Of a stretch of DNA of 64,000 nt, positions 56,749-64,000 are shown in pieces. The notes beneath the pieces were generated by a model that saw only the letters and a program-made list of their open reading frames with translations, had not been told where the DNA came from and did no database searches. Source of the stretch: Zhongshania marina (GTDB taxonomy: Bacteria; Pseudomonadota; Gammaproteobacteria; Pseudomonadales; Spongiibacteraceae); contig NZ_PQGG01000003.1 in the NCBI RefSeq assembly GCF_002915595.1, positions 1-64,000 of the forward strand. Reading direction: 5' to 3'. The translations under genes and the position numbers were made by a program. Numbering within the stretch: the stretch's first letter is position 1; every line of letters starts with the position of its first letter.

Positions 56749-57615
56749 CTAGTTACCCTCTGTTTTACGCCATTCTTCTAGCACCGGCACAAACCCCTGC
56801 CTAAATGTTGGGTATTTCAATTGATAGCCGCTTTCTCGCAATAGTTTATTAGCACAGCGCTTGCTGCCAGTTCGAGCGATAGCTTGGCCCTTTGTTGCGT
56901 AGACCACATTTAGCTCGTCAGCCAACCACGACTGCACATCTTGAATACTTGCCGGCTCATCATCAACGCCAAGATAACAAGGTTCTATCGCCTCATTCGC
57001 TTCGGCCTTGTCGATTAAATGGCTTAAAAAACCGACGCAGTCATCGCGGTGAATTCTATTGGTGTAATGCACCGGTTCAGCCGGTGCGCAATCGCCATCC
57101 AGCACCTTATTCAGCATTTGCCAACGTCCACTACCGTAAATACCGCCAAAGCGAATATTCGCATAGGGCCATTGAGTGGCCGCTACAATCTGCTCAGCCT
57201 TCAATAAGCTCTTACCGGAAAAACGATCCGGCTCAGTTGCACTGCCCTCGTCTATCCACTCATGATGCGCTTGGGCATAAACCCCGGTGCTCGACACAAA
57301 CAACACTAGCTTCGGCGGTGTCGCCATCGCCGCTAGGACAGTATTTAGCCCGTCTTCAAATACAGCGCGATAACCCTCTGCGCCGTAGCCCGCAGGCGTC
57401 AGCGTTATTAGCAAATAATCGGCCTGCAAGGGCCCTAACTTGGCGACAGTTTGCGGCTCGCACACATCAGCCGCTAGCGCAGTAATCCCCGCCGCCAGCT
57501 TATCGATATTGCGGCGCATACCTAAAACCTGCCAATTCCTAGCCAAATAGATATCGGCCAAGCCATTGCCAATATCACCGCAACCTATAATTAAAAGTGA
57601 TTTTTGCTCAGCCAT
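56749..57615 (-). CDS. NAD(P)-dependent epimerase-like protein (YeeZ type)
   Basis: A 288-residue extended-SDR Rossmann protein. The nucleotide motif is LLIIGCGDIGNGLAD (about 6-20), with FVSSTGVYAQ (about 105-114) where epimerases have S-x-x-x-Y, and RFGGIYGSGR near 157. It resembles E. coli YeeZ, a putative nucleoside-diphosphate-sugar epimerase of unknown substrate. The active-site Tyr-x3-Lys is not clear, so catalysis is uncertain. Divergent from the quinone oxidoreductase. Confidence 0.8.
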   Translation of the reverse strand: MAEQKSLLIIGCGDIGNGLADIYLARNWQVLGMRRNIDKLAAGITALAADVCEPQTVAKLGPLQADYLLITLTPAGYGAEGYRAVFEDGLNTVLAAMATPPKLVLFVSSTGVYAQAHHEWIDEGSATEPDRFSGKSLLKAEQIVAATQWPYANIRFGGIYGSGRWQMLNKVLDGDCAPAEPVHYTNRIHRDDCVGFLSHLIDKAEANEAIEPCYLGVDDEPASIQDVQSWLADELNVVYATKGQAIARTGSKRCANKLLRESGYQLKYPTFRQGFVPVLEEWRKTEGN

Positions 57616-57738
57616 CCTAAAGTGCTCTCCGCTGTGAATGCCCGCCTGAGTCGGTCATAATCTTTGTTAATATGCAGATCTAAGCCGCAGCTAAAATTCC
57701 GCGCTGATCTTACCACCTTAACAATCAGGAGGACGACT

Positions 57739-58728
57739 ATGAGCATCCCTACTACCCGCCACATTGTTAGTGTAAACAAGGACGACCACAGTCTTAGCAT
57801 TAGCAGCGAAGCAATGCCAAGTCCCGCCGCCAATGAAGTGCTGATTAAAGTTGCCGCCGCAGGAATCAACCGCCCCGATCTAATGCAACGCTACGGCTTA
57901 TATCCACCGCCAGCTGACGCAAGCCCCGTATTAGGCCTAGAGGTTTCCGGTGAAGTCGTTGCGATCGGCAGCGAGGTAAGCCGCTGGAAAGTCGGTGATA
58001 TGATTTGCGCGCTATGCAACGGCGGTGGCTATGCCGACTATACCGTCGCGCCCGCAAGCCAGTGCCTACCCATTCCCCAAGGCATTAGCCTTAGAGACGC
58101 CGCCGCCTTACCCGAGACTCTATTTACCGTTTGGCACAATGTATTTCAGCGCTGCCATTTAAAAGCCGGAGAAAACTTTTTAGTTCACGGCGGCAGCAGC
58201 GGCATTGGCACTACCGCCATTCAACTCGCCAAGGCCTTTGGTGCGAATGTATATACCACCGCGGGCAGTGCAGAGAAGTGCGCGGCCTGTGAAAAACTCG
58301 GTGCAATAAAAGCGGTAAATTACAAAACGGATGATTTCCTCACCTCGCTAGCCGACACACCCACCGGCAAGGGCATGGATGTCATTTTAGATATGGTCGG
58401 CGGCGACTACGTGCAAAAAGATCTAAAACTGGCGGCTAACGATGGCCGCATCGTATTCATTGCCTTCCAGGCCGGCTTTAATACAGAGGTCAATTTTGTA
58501 CCGGTGTTGATGAAACGCCTCACCATCACCGCCTCTACGCTGCGGGCCCAAAGTGGCGAGCAAAAAGCAAAAATAGCCGCAGAGATTGAAGAGCAGGTTT
58601 ACCCCTTAATCGCAGAGGGTAAATTTAGCCCCCTTATCGACAAAGTATTTCGTTTCGACGAGGTGAGCGCGGCACATGGGCGAATGGAAGGCGGTGAGCA
58701 CATCGGCAAAATTTTGCTCAGCTTCTAA
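57739..58728 (+). CDS. NAD(P)H-quinone oxidoreductase (PIG3-like, zinc-free MDR)
   Basis: A 329-residue medium-chain reductase. The ATG at 57739 follows GGAGG; an upstream frame is unsupported. GroES-like catalytic domain first (GINRPDLMQRYGLYPPP), then the Rossmann motif VHGGSSGIGTTAIQLAKAFGA (about 146-166). No structural or catalytic zinc cysteines, as in quinone reductases of the PIG3/QOR group. It may detoxify quinones, fitting its place next to oxyR. Confidence 0.9.
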   Translation: MSIPTTRHIVSVNKDDHSLSISSEAMPSPAANEVLIKVAAAGINRPDLMQRYGLYPPPADASPVLGLEVSGEVVAIGSEVSRWKVGDMICALCNGGGYADYTVAPASQCLPIPQGISLRDAAALPETLFTVWHNVFQRCHLKAGENFLVHGGSSGIGTTAIQLAKAFGANVYTTAGSAEKCAACEKLGAIKAVNYKTDDFLTSLADTPTGKGMDVILDMVGGDYVQKDLKLAANDGRIVFIAFQAGFNTEVNFVPVLMKRLTITASTLRAQSGEQKAKIAAEIEEQVYPLIAEGKFSPLIDKVFRFDEVSAAHGRMEGGEHIGKILLSF

Positions 58729-58821
58729 AAAGACCTATCGATTGGCGACATTAGATTGCCTTTCCCTATCGAGAATGTAGTATTAAGCGCCATAGAGTTT
58801 AACTATAACGCCGGATAATTT

Positions 58822-59760
58822 ATGACGCTGACAGAATTACGCTACATTCTCGCTTTAAAAGAAACAGGCCACTTCGGCAAAGCTGCCGAGAATTGCTTTG
58901 TCAGCCAGCCCACCCTGAGCGTCGCTATTAAAAAGCTAGAAGATGAACTAGGTATTTCCTTGTTTGAGCGCAGCCGCGGCCAAATACAAACCACCCCCGT
59001 TGGCGAGCAGGTTATTCGGCAGGCCAAGATTGTATTGGAACAGGCTGACCACATTCGCGAATTGGCCAATCAAGGTCGCGACCCCTTAGGCACACCGCTG
59101 GCGATTGGCGCCATTCATACGGTTGGGCCGTATTTATATCCGCGCTGCATTCCCGTGATTAGAGAATTCGCGCCAGAGATGCCGCTTTATATAGAAGAAA
59201 ATCTCACCGGCACGCTGCGGGAAAGATTACGCTCTTCAAAACTAGACGCCATTATTGTCGCCCTTCCCTTTAATGAAAGCGACGTTGTTACCCAAGCCTT
59301 ATACGAAGAACCCTTTGTGGTCTTACTGCCCAATGACCACCCGCTAACCAAAAAGGCAGAGCTACAACACGAAGACCTTCTCAACGAAAACGTATTGCTG
59401 CTCGGCGAAGGGCACTGCTTTCGAGATCAAGTCATGGCCGCCTGCCCAGGCCTACGCCAAACCTTTGCCAACGGCGATCGCCTATTGCAATCCGTGGTAG
59501 AGGGCAGCTCCTTAGAAACCCTTAAACACATGGTGGTCTCTAAACTCGGCATCACCATACTGCCGCTGTCAGCTGCGCAGGTAGCGCCCTATGGCGACGG
59601 TGTATTGTGCACTCGCCCGTTTGCAAACCCACCCATCCGCACCGTCGCCCTTGCTTGGCGCACCAGCTTTCCCCGCCACCAAGCCATCGACGTTATTAGC
59701 AAAGCCATTAAAGCCGCCGCGCCGGCATTTGGCGCGAACTCAAGTGCCAGCGCGGCCTAA
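58822..59760 (+). CDS. oxyR: OxyR peroxide-sensing LysR regulator
   Basis: A 312-residue LysR protein. N-terminal helix-turn-helix: GHFGKAAENCFVSQPTLSVA (about 16-35). The redox pair is C199 and C208 in GEGHCFRDQVMAAC, exactly the positions of the E. coli peroxide-sensing disulfide. It activates catalase, alkyl hydroperoxide reductase and related genes. The stop overlaps the recG ATG by one base, so the two are cotranscribed as in Pseudomonas. Confidence 0.95.
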   Translation: MTLTELRYILALKETGHFGKAAENCFVSQPTLSVAIKKLEDELGISLFERSRGQIQTTPVGEQVIRQAKIVLEQADHIRELANQGRDPLGTPLAIGAIHTVGPYLYPRCIPVIREFAPEMPLYIEENLTGTLRERLRSSKLDAIIVALPFNESDVVTQALYEEPFVVLLPNDHPLTKKAELQHEDLLNENVLLLGEGHCFRDQVMAACPGLRQTFANGDRLLQSVVEGSSLETLKHMVVSKLGITILPLSAAQVAPYGDGVLCTRPFANPPIRTVALAWRTSFPRHQAIDVISKAIKAAAPAFGANSSASAA

Positions 59761-61850
59761 TGACAAAACCCTTAGATCAGATCAGCGTGAATGCCTTAAA
59801 GGGGGTCGGCCCGCGCCTGCAAGAAAAGTTATCCGCGCTCGGTATCGTCACCATTCAAGATTTATTATTCCATTTACCCCTGCGCTACCAAGACCGCACC
59901 CGTATTACGCCGCTAGGCGCCTTGCAACTCAATACTGACGTCGTGTTTGAAGGGACAATCTTGTTGTCTGATATCGTGTTTGGCCGGCGTCGAAGTTTGG
60001 TGTGCCGACTGCAAGACAATACCGGCACCACGACCCTGCGCTTCTTCCATTTCAATGCCGCGCAAAAAGCCCAGCTCACCCCCGGCACCAAACTGCGCTG
60101 CTATGGCGAAGCCCGTCGCGGCAGCGGCGGCTTAGAATTCTATCACCCCGAATATCGTGTTATTAACGACGACGCCCCTGTTGCGGTAGAGGAGCGACTA
60201 ACCCCGATTTACCCCAGTACCGAAGGCTTTGCCCAAACTAGCTGGCGCAAACTGTGCGACCAAGCTCTGCAATATTTGGATAGTAACCCCGTTACTGAAT
60301 GGCTACCCGCCGAAGCACTACCGCCGCAAATCAGCCGCGCTCGCTGGACCTTGGCGGATGCCCTACGCTATTTACACCACCCGCCTACCGACGCATCTAT
60401 CAGCCAATTGCAAGACGGCCGCCACCCCAGCCAACAGCGTTTGGCCTTTGAAGAATTACTTGCTCACAATCTGGCCTTACAAGAGTTGCGACGTGAAACC
60501 CAGCGCTTTGGTGCACCACCACTCGATGGCCCCAACACACTGCAAAAAGCATTTTTAGCGCAATTGGGATTCACACTAACCGGCGCTCAAAAACGTGTCG
60601 CCGCAGAAATCGCCAAAGACTTACACGGCCAAACCCCCATGCTGCGTTTAGTACAGGGCGATGTTGGCAGCGGTAAAACCGCCGTCGCCGCACTTGCCGC
60701 ACTGCGCGCCGTGGCCAGCGGCTACCAAGTGGCGATTATGGCACCCACCGAAATTCTAGCTGAACAGCATTATCAAAATTTTAGTCAATGGCTGGAGCCG
60801 CTGGGCCTGAACGTGGCCTGGCTGACCGGCAAACTCAAGGGCAAGGCGCGCCAGCAACAAAGCGATGCCATCGCCAATCACGACGCCCATGTCGCGGTGG
60901 GAACCCACGCCCTGTTTCAGAACGATGTGGAATTTGCCAAGCTCGGCTTAGTGATTATTGATGAGCAACACCGCTTTGGGGTTCACCAGCGCCTAGCACT
61001 CAAGCAAAAGGCAGCCGCCAATGTCGGCCAGCCCCATCAATTAATCATGACCGCCACACCGATTCCGCGCACCTTGGCGATGACGGCGTATGCCGATCTC
61101 GACACCTCAGTGATCGACGAGTTACCGCCAGGCCGCACGCCGGTAAATACCGTGGTGCTCGCCAATGATCGTCGCGACGACGTCATGGAGCGCCTGCGCG
61201 CAGTATGCGCTAGCGGCCAACAAGCCTACTGGGTATGTACCTTAATAGAAGAGTCAGACAAATTGCAGGCCCAGGCAGCCGAAGCAAGCTGGGAGTTATT
61301 AAAAGAAACCCTACCGGAATTGCGGGTAGGCTTAGTGCACGGCCGCATGAAGGCAAAAGAAAAAGCCGCTGTAATGGCGGAATTTAAAGCCGCCGAAATA
61401 AACTTACTCGTAGCCACCACGGTTATTGAGGTGGGCGTGGATGTGCCCAACGCCTCCCTAATGATTATCGAAAATGCCGAGCGCCTTGGCCTTGCCCAAC
61501 TGCACCAATTGCGCGGCCGAGTTGGCCGTGGCAGTCGCCAGAGCTTTTGCGTCTTGCTGTATCAGTCACCCCTTTCCCGCAATGGTAAACAGCGCCTAAG
61601 CGCGCTACGCGATAGCACCGACGGCTTTGTCATTGCCGAGCAAGACCTACAATTACGCGGTCCGGGCGAAGTACTCGGCACCCGCCAAACTGGATTAATG
61701 ACATTTAAAATCGCGGACTTGCAAAGAGATACCGATTTACTCGACGACGTGCGCGCGCAAGCGCAGCACATCATGCAAGCCCATCCATCCCACGTAAAAC
61801 CCCTCATTCAACGCTGGCTTTCTAATCGAACGGTATATGCCTCGGTCTAA
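59760..61850 (+). CDS. recG: ATP-dependent DNA helicase RecG
   Basis: A 696-residue branch-migration helicase acting at stalled forks and recombination junctions. N-terminal wedge (OB) domain about 1-170; helicase core with Walker A RLVQGDVGSGKTA (about 297-309), DEQHRFGV (motif II, about 402-409), TATPIPRTLAM (motif III) and VGRGSRQSFC, the motif VI region with its paired arginines. Complete length. Translationally linked to oxyR. Confidence 0.97.
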   Translation: MTKPLDQISVNALKGVGPRLQEKLSALGIVTIQDLLFHLPLRYQDRTRITPLGALQLNTDVVFEGTILLSDIVFGRRRSLVCRLQDNTGTTTLRFFHFNAAQKAQLTPGTKLRCYGEARRGSGGLEFYHPEYRVINDDAPVAVEERLTPIYPSTEGFAQTSWRKLCDQALQYLDSNPVTEWLPAEALPPQISRARWTLADALRYLHHPPTDASISQLQDGRHPSQQRLAFEELLAHNLALQELRRETQRFGAPPLDGPNTLQKAFLAQLGFTLTGAQKRVAAEIAKDLHGQTPMLRLVQGDVGSGKTAVAALAALRAVASGYQVAIMAPTEILAEQHYQNFSQWLEPLGLNVAWLTGKLKGKARQQQSDAIANHDAHVAVGTHALFQNDVEFAKLGLVIIDEQHRFGVHQRLALKQKAAANVGQPHQLIMTATPIPRTLAMTAYADLDTSVIDELPPGRTPVNTVVLANDRRDDVMERLRAVCASGQQAYWVCTLIEESDKLQAQAAEASWELLKETLPELRVGLVHGRMKAKEKAAVMAEFKAAEINLLVATTVIEVGVDVPNASLMIIENAERLGLAQLHQLRGRVGRGSRQSFCVLLYQSPLSRNGKQRLSALRDSTDGFVIAEQDLQLRGPGEVLGTRQTGLMTFKIADLQRDTDLLDDVRAQAQHIMQAHPSHVKPLIQRWLSNRTVYASV

Positions 61851-61980
61851 TCACGCTAGCAGCAGCATCCATGCTATTCGAAGCGAAACACACTTATTAT
61901 CCCTAACGGCCATTCGCTATACACCCTCCAATTCCGCAACTATACTTATTTCTCACATCCATAACTCAGGGTTTGAGCAC

Positions 61981-62859
61981 ATGATAAATGGAGTTATTGT
62001 CGACCTTATCACCCCCACCCAAAGTAGCGGTGCGCCAGATTACGAAACAGTAGAAGTTTTGGTGGATTGGCATGTGGACAACGGCAGCTCTGCCCTGCTG
62101 ATCGGCAGCTCTACCGGCCAGTCTTCAACTATGAACATCGACGAACGCACGGAGCTTTTGCGCCGCGCCCTTTGGCAAGCCGATGGCCGCATACCCATCA
62201 TTGCCGACCTAGGTGGCGACAATACAGAGCATGCCGTTGAGCTCGCCAGCATTGCAAATGAGTATGGCGCCAGTGCGGTATTAATCAGCGCGCCAACTAA
62301 AGAAGAAGCGATGTCCAAAAATGCGTTGCTGAAACATTTTGCAAGCCTTGCCGAAGCCGCTCAGCTACCGACCCTAGCCCGCGCAGAACGCAATCATGCA
62401 AATATTTTATCGCCCATTGGTATTGCCGAACTTGCACTGATTTCCGGTATTGAAGGTTTTGTCGACGGCTCGACGAAAGCAACAAGTGCACAGGAATTAC
62501 TCAAGCTCAAACTACCTAAAGGCTTCACGCTATATGCTGGCCATGACACAAGCGCCTACCGACAAATGCTAGCGGGCTACCAGGGCTGTATTTCTGTGTC
62601 GGCAAACGTCAATCCATCTCTATTGCTAAAATTATATGCTCTAGCAAAAGCTGGTAATTCTGTGGATGCTGAAGCACTAGACACGCATCTACAGGCACTT
62701 CACTTAGCCCTATTAGAAGACCCAAATTCCATTCCAGTAAAATGGGCACTGGTCGAAATGGGTTGTATCCCTGAAGGCGAACACCCGCCAACCCTGCCGC
62801 AGGCAAGCGATTATTCAAATCTACGCCGCGCTTTACGCGCAGCGGAAATTCCAGTGTAA
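61981..62859 (+). CDS. DapA-like protein lacking the catalytic residues
   Basis: A 292-residue protein of the dihydrodipicolinate synthase/NAL TIM-barrel family, the same length as DapA. Fold-conserved parts are present: VDLITPTQSSG, GRIPIIADLGG, LYAGHDTSAY, GCISVSANV and SIPVKWALVEMGCIPEG. The catalytic set is not: the Schiff-base lysine position (161 in E. coli DapA, G-I-K-E) is Val161 in GFVDGS, the Tyr of LYNVP is lost in TLARAERN, and the YY pair is lost in SAPTKEEA. GTTGES has become GSSTGQS. It cannot be a normal lyase or synthase; a regulatory or binding role is likely. The ATG at 61981 gives standard length; a 48-codon upstream extension overlaps recG and is unlikely. Confidence 0.8.
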   Translation: MINGVIVDLITPTQSSGAPDYETVEVLVDWHVDNGSSALLIGSSTGQSSTMNIDERTELLRRALWQADGRIPIIADLGGDNTEHAVELASIANEYGASAVLISAPTKEEAMSKNALLKHFASLAEAAQLPTLARAERNHANILSPIGIAELALISGIEGFVDGSTKATSAQELLKLKLPKGFTLYAGHDTSAYRQMLAGYQGCISVSANVNPSLLLKLYALAKAGNSVDAEALDTHLQALHLALLEDPNSIPVKWALVEMGCIPEGEHPPTLPQASDYSNLRRALRAAEIPV

Positions 62860-62908
62860 GCTGCCATTTTTAGTCGACCTTCTTAGCATAATCGGGTACA
62901 ACAGATAG

Positions 62909-63283
62909 ATGGCATCTAAAATAAATAATCTACGGCGCTTCTTTCGGCTACCTTATCCCAGAGCCGCGCAACCACCGCTAACGGTGGATAAAGACACCGC
63001 ATACCGAGTTTTAGAAATTTCGGAGCAAGGTATTTTGCTGGCCCAACATCCAAATGCACCGCTGCAAATAGGCGAGTATCTGCGTGGCAACATATTGTTT
63101 CACGATCAAGACAGCGAGGAAATTGAAGGCGAGGTGTATCGACTAGATCCACGCGGTGTAATCGTTAAACTAAGCCGCGGAATTAGTGCCCGCCATATGA
63201 TGAAGGAACAGGTTTATATTAAAAACACCTTCCCCATGTTTTTTCGCTACACCATACAAGAGAATTTTAAGGCAACCAAATAG
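62909..63283 (+). CDS. PilZ-domain protein
   Basis: A 124-residue cytosolic protein. RRFFR near residue 9 fits the R-x3-R arm and EISEQG (about 36-41) fits the [D/N]-x-S-x-x-G loop of PilZ domains that bind cyclic di-GMP. Beta-strand pattern (ILLAQHPNAPLQIGEYLRGNILF) follows. The Asp/Asn before the Ser is replaced by Glu-Ile, so nucleotide binding is likely but not certain. Short spacing to the DapA-like gene (about 50 bases). Confidence 0.75.
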   Translation: MASKINNLRRFFRLPYPRAAQPPLTVDKDTAYRVLEISEQGILLAQHPNAPLQIGEYLRGNILFHDQDSEEIEGEVYRLDPRGVIVKLSRGISARHMMKEQVYIKNTFPMFFRYTIQENFKATK

Positions 63284-63293
63284 CGCAGCAAAG

Positions 63294-64000
63294 CTAATAA
63301 AATTCATACTCAAGCATTAAGCGAAAAACATAATCTGCGCTGCGATCATCTAAACCAAATATCGTGCCCACCTCCCAGCGCAGACTGTTTGCCGCCGCCA
63401 AACGAATAGCGCCAACTAACACAGGGCCCATTCCGCGATAATCCTCTGCCGCATAAAACTCTAAAGCAGGTTCAAGCATTGGTCGATAACGATATCGAGC
63501 CTGCAATGACAACGCAGTTTCAAACTCCTCACCCGCCACATCACTTGACTCATAAATAAGACTGGCATTCGCCGTCGTCACCATTGCCCCCCACTCTTTT
63601 AATGCAACTAGCTTTCCTGCTAGCTCCTCAAGCTTACTATCGCGACTGTGCTCATACTCAAATACTGCACCCCAATCGACAGCGTATTCGCCTTGCTCAC
63701 TAAGTTGCCAGCGTAGCTCTAGCTCATAGCCACTTAAGCGATCAGCGTCTTCCTCTCCCTCCGCACTCAAATACGCTTCTAGGGCAATACTGTCATTTAC
63801 GGCTGCGCCAAAGCCAAGTCGCTGGATAATATAATCACTTGACGCTCCTGATCCGCCCTCAGCACTGCTAATGCGATACTCCAATTCCTTTTCTAAACTA
63901 TTTACATAAGGCGCATAAATGCGATCTACCGCCAAGCCATCAGCCTTAACTAAACTGACTAGACTGATGTAAATAGCAAATCCAACAATGAACCGATAAA
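63294..64000 (-). CDS. Exported, probably outer-membrane protein (5' end outside window)
   Basis: The frame stays open to the end of the window. Reading upstream of the first possible internal start gives a signal-peptide-like segment, YRFIVGFAIYISLVSLVKADG, so the true start lies just beyond base 64000. The mature part (about 210 residues) has alternating hydrophobic strands with aromatic girdle residues and ends VFRLMLEYEFY, with a terminal aromatic as in outer-membrane beta-barrels. Strands such as ALSLQARYRYRPMLEPALEFYAAEDY support a small barrel. Function unknown. Convergent with the PilZ gene. Confidence 0.7.
   Translation of the reverse strand, partial: YRFIVGFAIYISLVSLVKADGLAVDRIYAPYVNSLEKELEYRISSAEGGSGASSDYIIQRLGFGAAVNDSIALEAYLSAEGEEDADRLSGYELELRWQLSEQGEYAVDWGAVFEYEHSRDSKLEELAGKLVALKEWGAMVTTANASLIYESSDVAGEEFETALSLQARYRYRPMLEPALEFYAAEDYRGMGPVLVGAIRLAAANSLRWEVGTIFGLDDRSADYVFRLMLEYEFY

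Noticed and set aside
61837-61980. 48-residue N-terminal extension of the DapA-like protein
   Set aside because: It overlaps recG and the remaining protein already has the exact DapA length.

Overview
The window looks like the chromosome of a marine gammaproteobacterium of the Cellvibrionales/Spongiibacteraceae type. This is inferred from gene order (radC, coaBC, algC, argB, slmA, pyrE, crc-like, rph, yicC, gmk, rpoZ, spoT; oxyR-recG) and from protein style; no rRNA or other taxonomic marker is present. Most of it is compact, moderately GC-rich housekeeping DNA. One AT-richer accessory block (about 42.05-52.85 kb) sits between yicC and gmk.

Layout. 1-0.7 kb: 3' end of a group II intron abutting a hypothetical gene. 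1.1-4.4 kb: a membrane-anchored beta-helix protein divergent from argH. 4.6-8.7 kb: RND efflux adaptor and pump. 8.8-12.5 kb: a secreted Gly/Leu-rich protein and a coupled GT4 glycosyltransferase / methyltransferase / alpha-toroid operon. 13.2-18.9 kb: ilvE, glnE and a solitary GspE/PilB-type ATPase. 19.1-22.3 kb: PhoU-like protein plus Pit phosphate transporter, then argE. 22.4-27.7 kb: AraC regulator, GMC oxidoreductase and TonB receptor, probably an uptake-and-oxidation unit. 28-30.9 kb: a histidine phosphatase and a cluster of small envelope/stress proteins (YqjK-, YqjE- and YqjD-like, DUF1328, CsbD, BON). 31-42 kb: the conserved rpmG-rpmB-radC / coaBC-algC-argB-slmA / pyrE / crc / rph / yicC block. 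53-64 kb: gmk-rpoZ-spoT-ridA, an epimerase and a quinone reductase, oxyR-recG, a DapA-like protein without its catalytic residues, a PilZ protein and the start of an envelope-protein gene cut by the window edge.

The accessory block is the most interesting part. The last codons of yicC and the following bases (42028-42071) are repeated almost perfectly at 44335-44377, as expected of attachment-site duplication; the 3' end of yicC is a known integration site for Vibrio mobilizable genomic islands. Between the copies lies a hipBA-type toxin-antitoxin pair with clear palindromic operators. Beyond them is a five-gene minus-strand operon: helix-turn-helix regulator, C5-cytosine methyltransferase, McrB-like AAA+ ATPase, DUF2357/PD-(D/E)XK nuclease and a RhuM-family protein. 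This resembles LlaJI/BsuMI-type restriction-modification with RhuM added. A broken hipA, a relic hip operator and a perfect 20-bp inverted repeat lie at the far side. No integrase is present.

Other points of note are a Crc-like member of the ExoIII fold with lost catalytic residues, the DapA-like pseudo-enzyme, an AlgC with a large membrane-anchored N-terminal extension, and absence of dut from its usual place between coaBC and algC.
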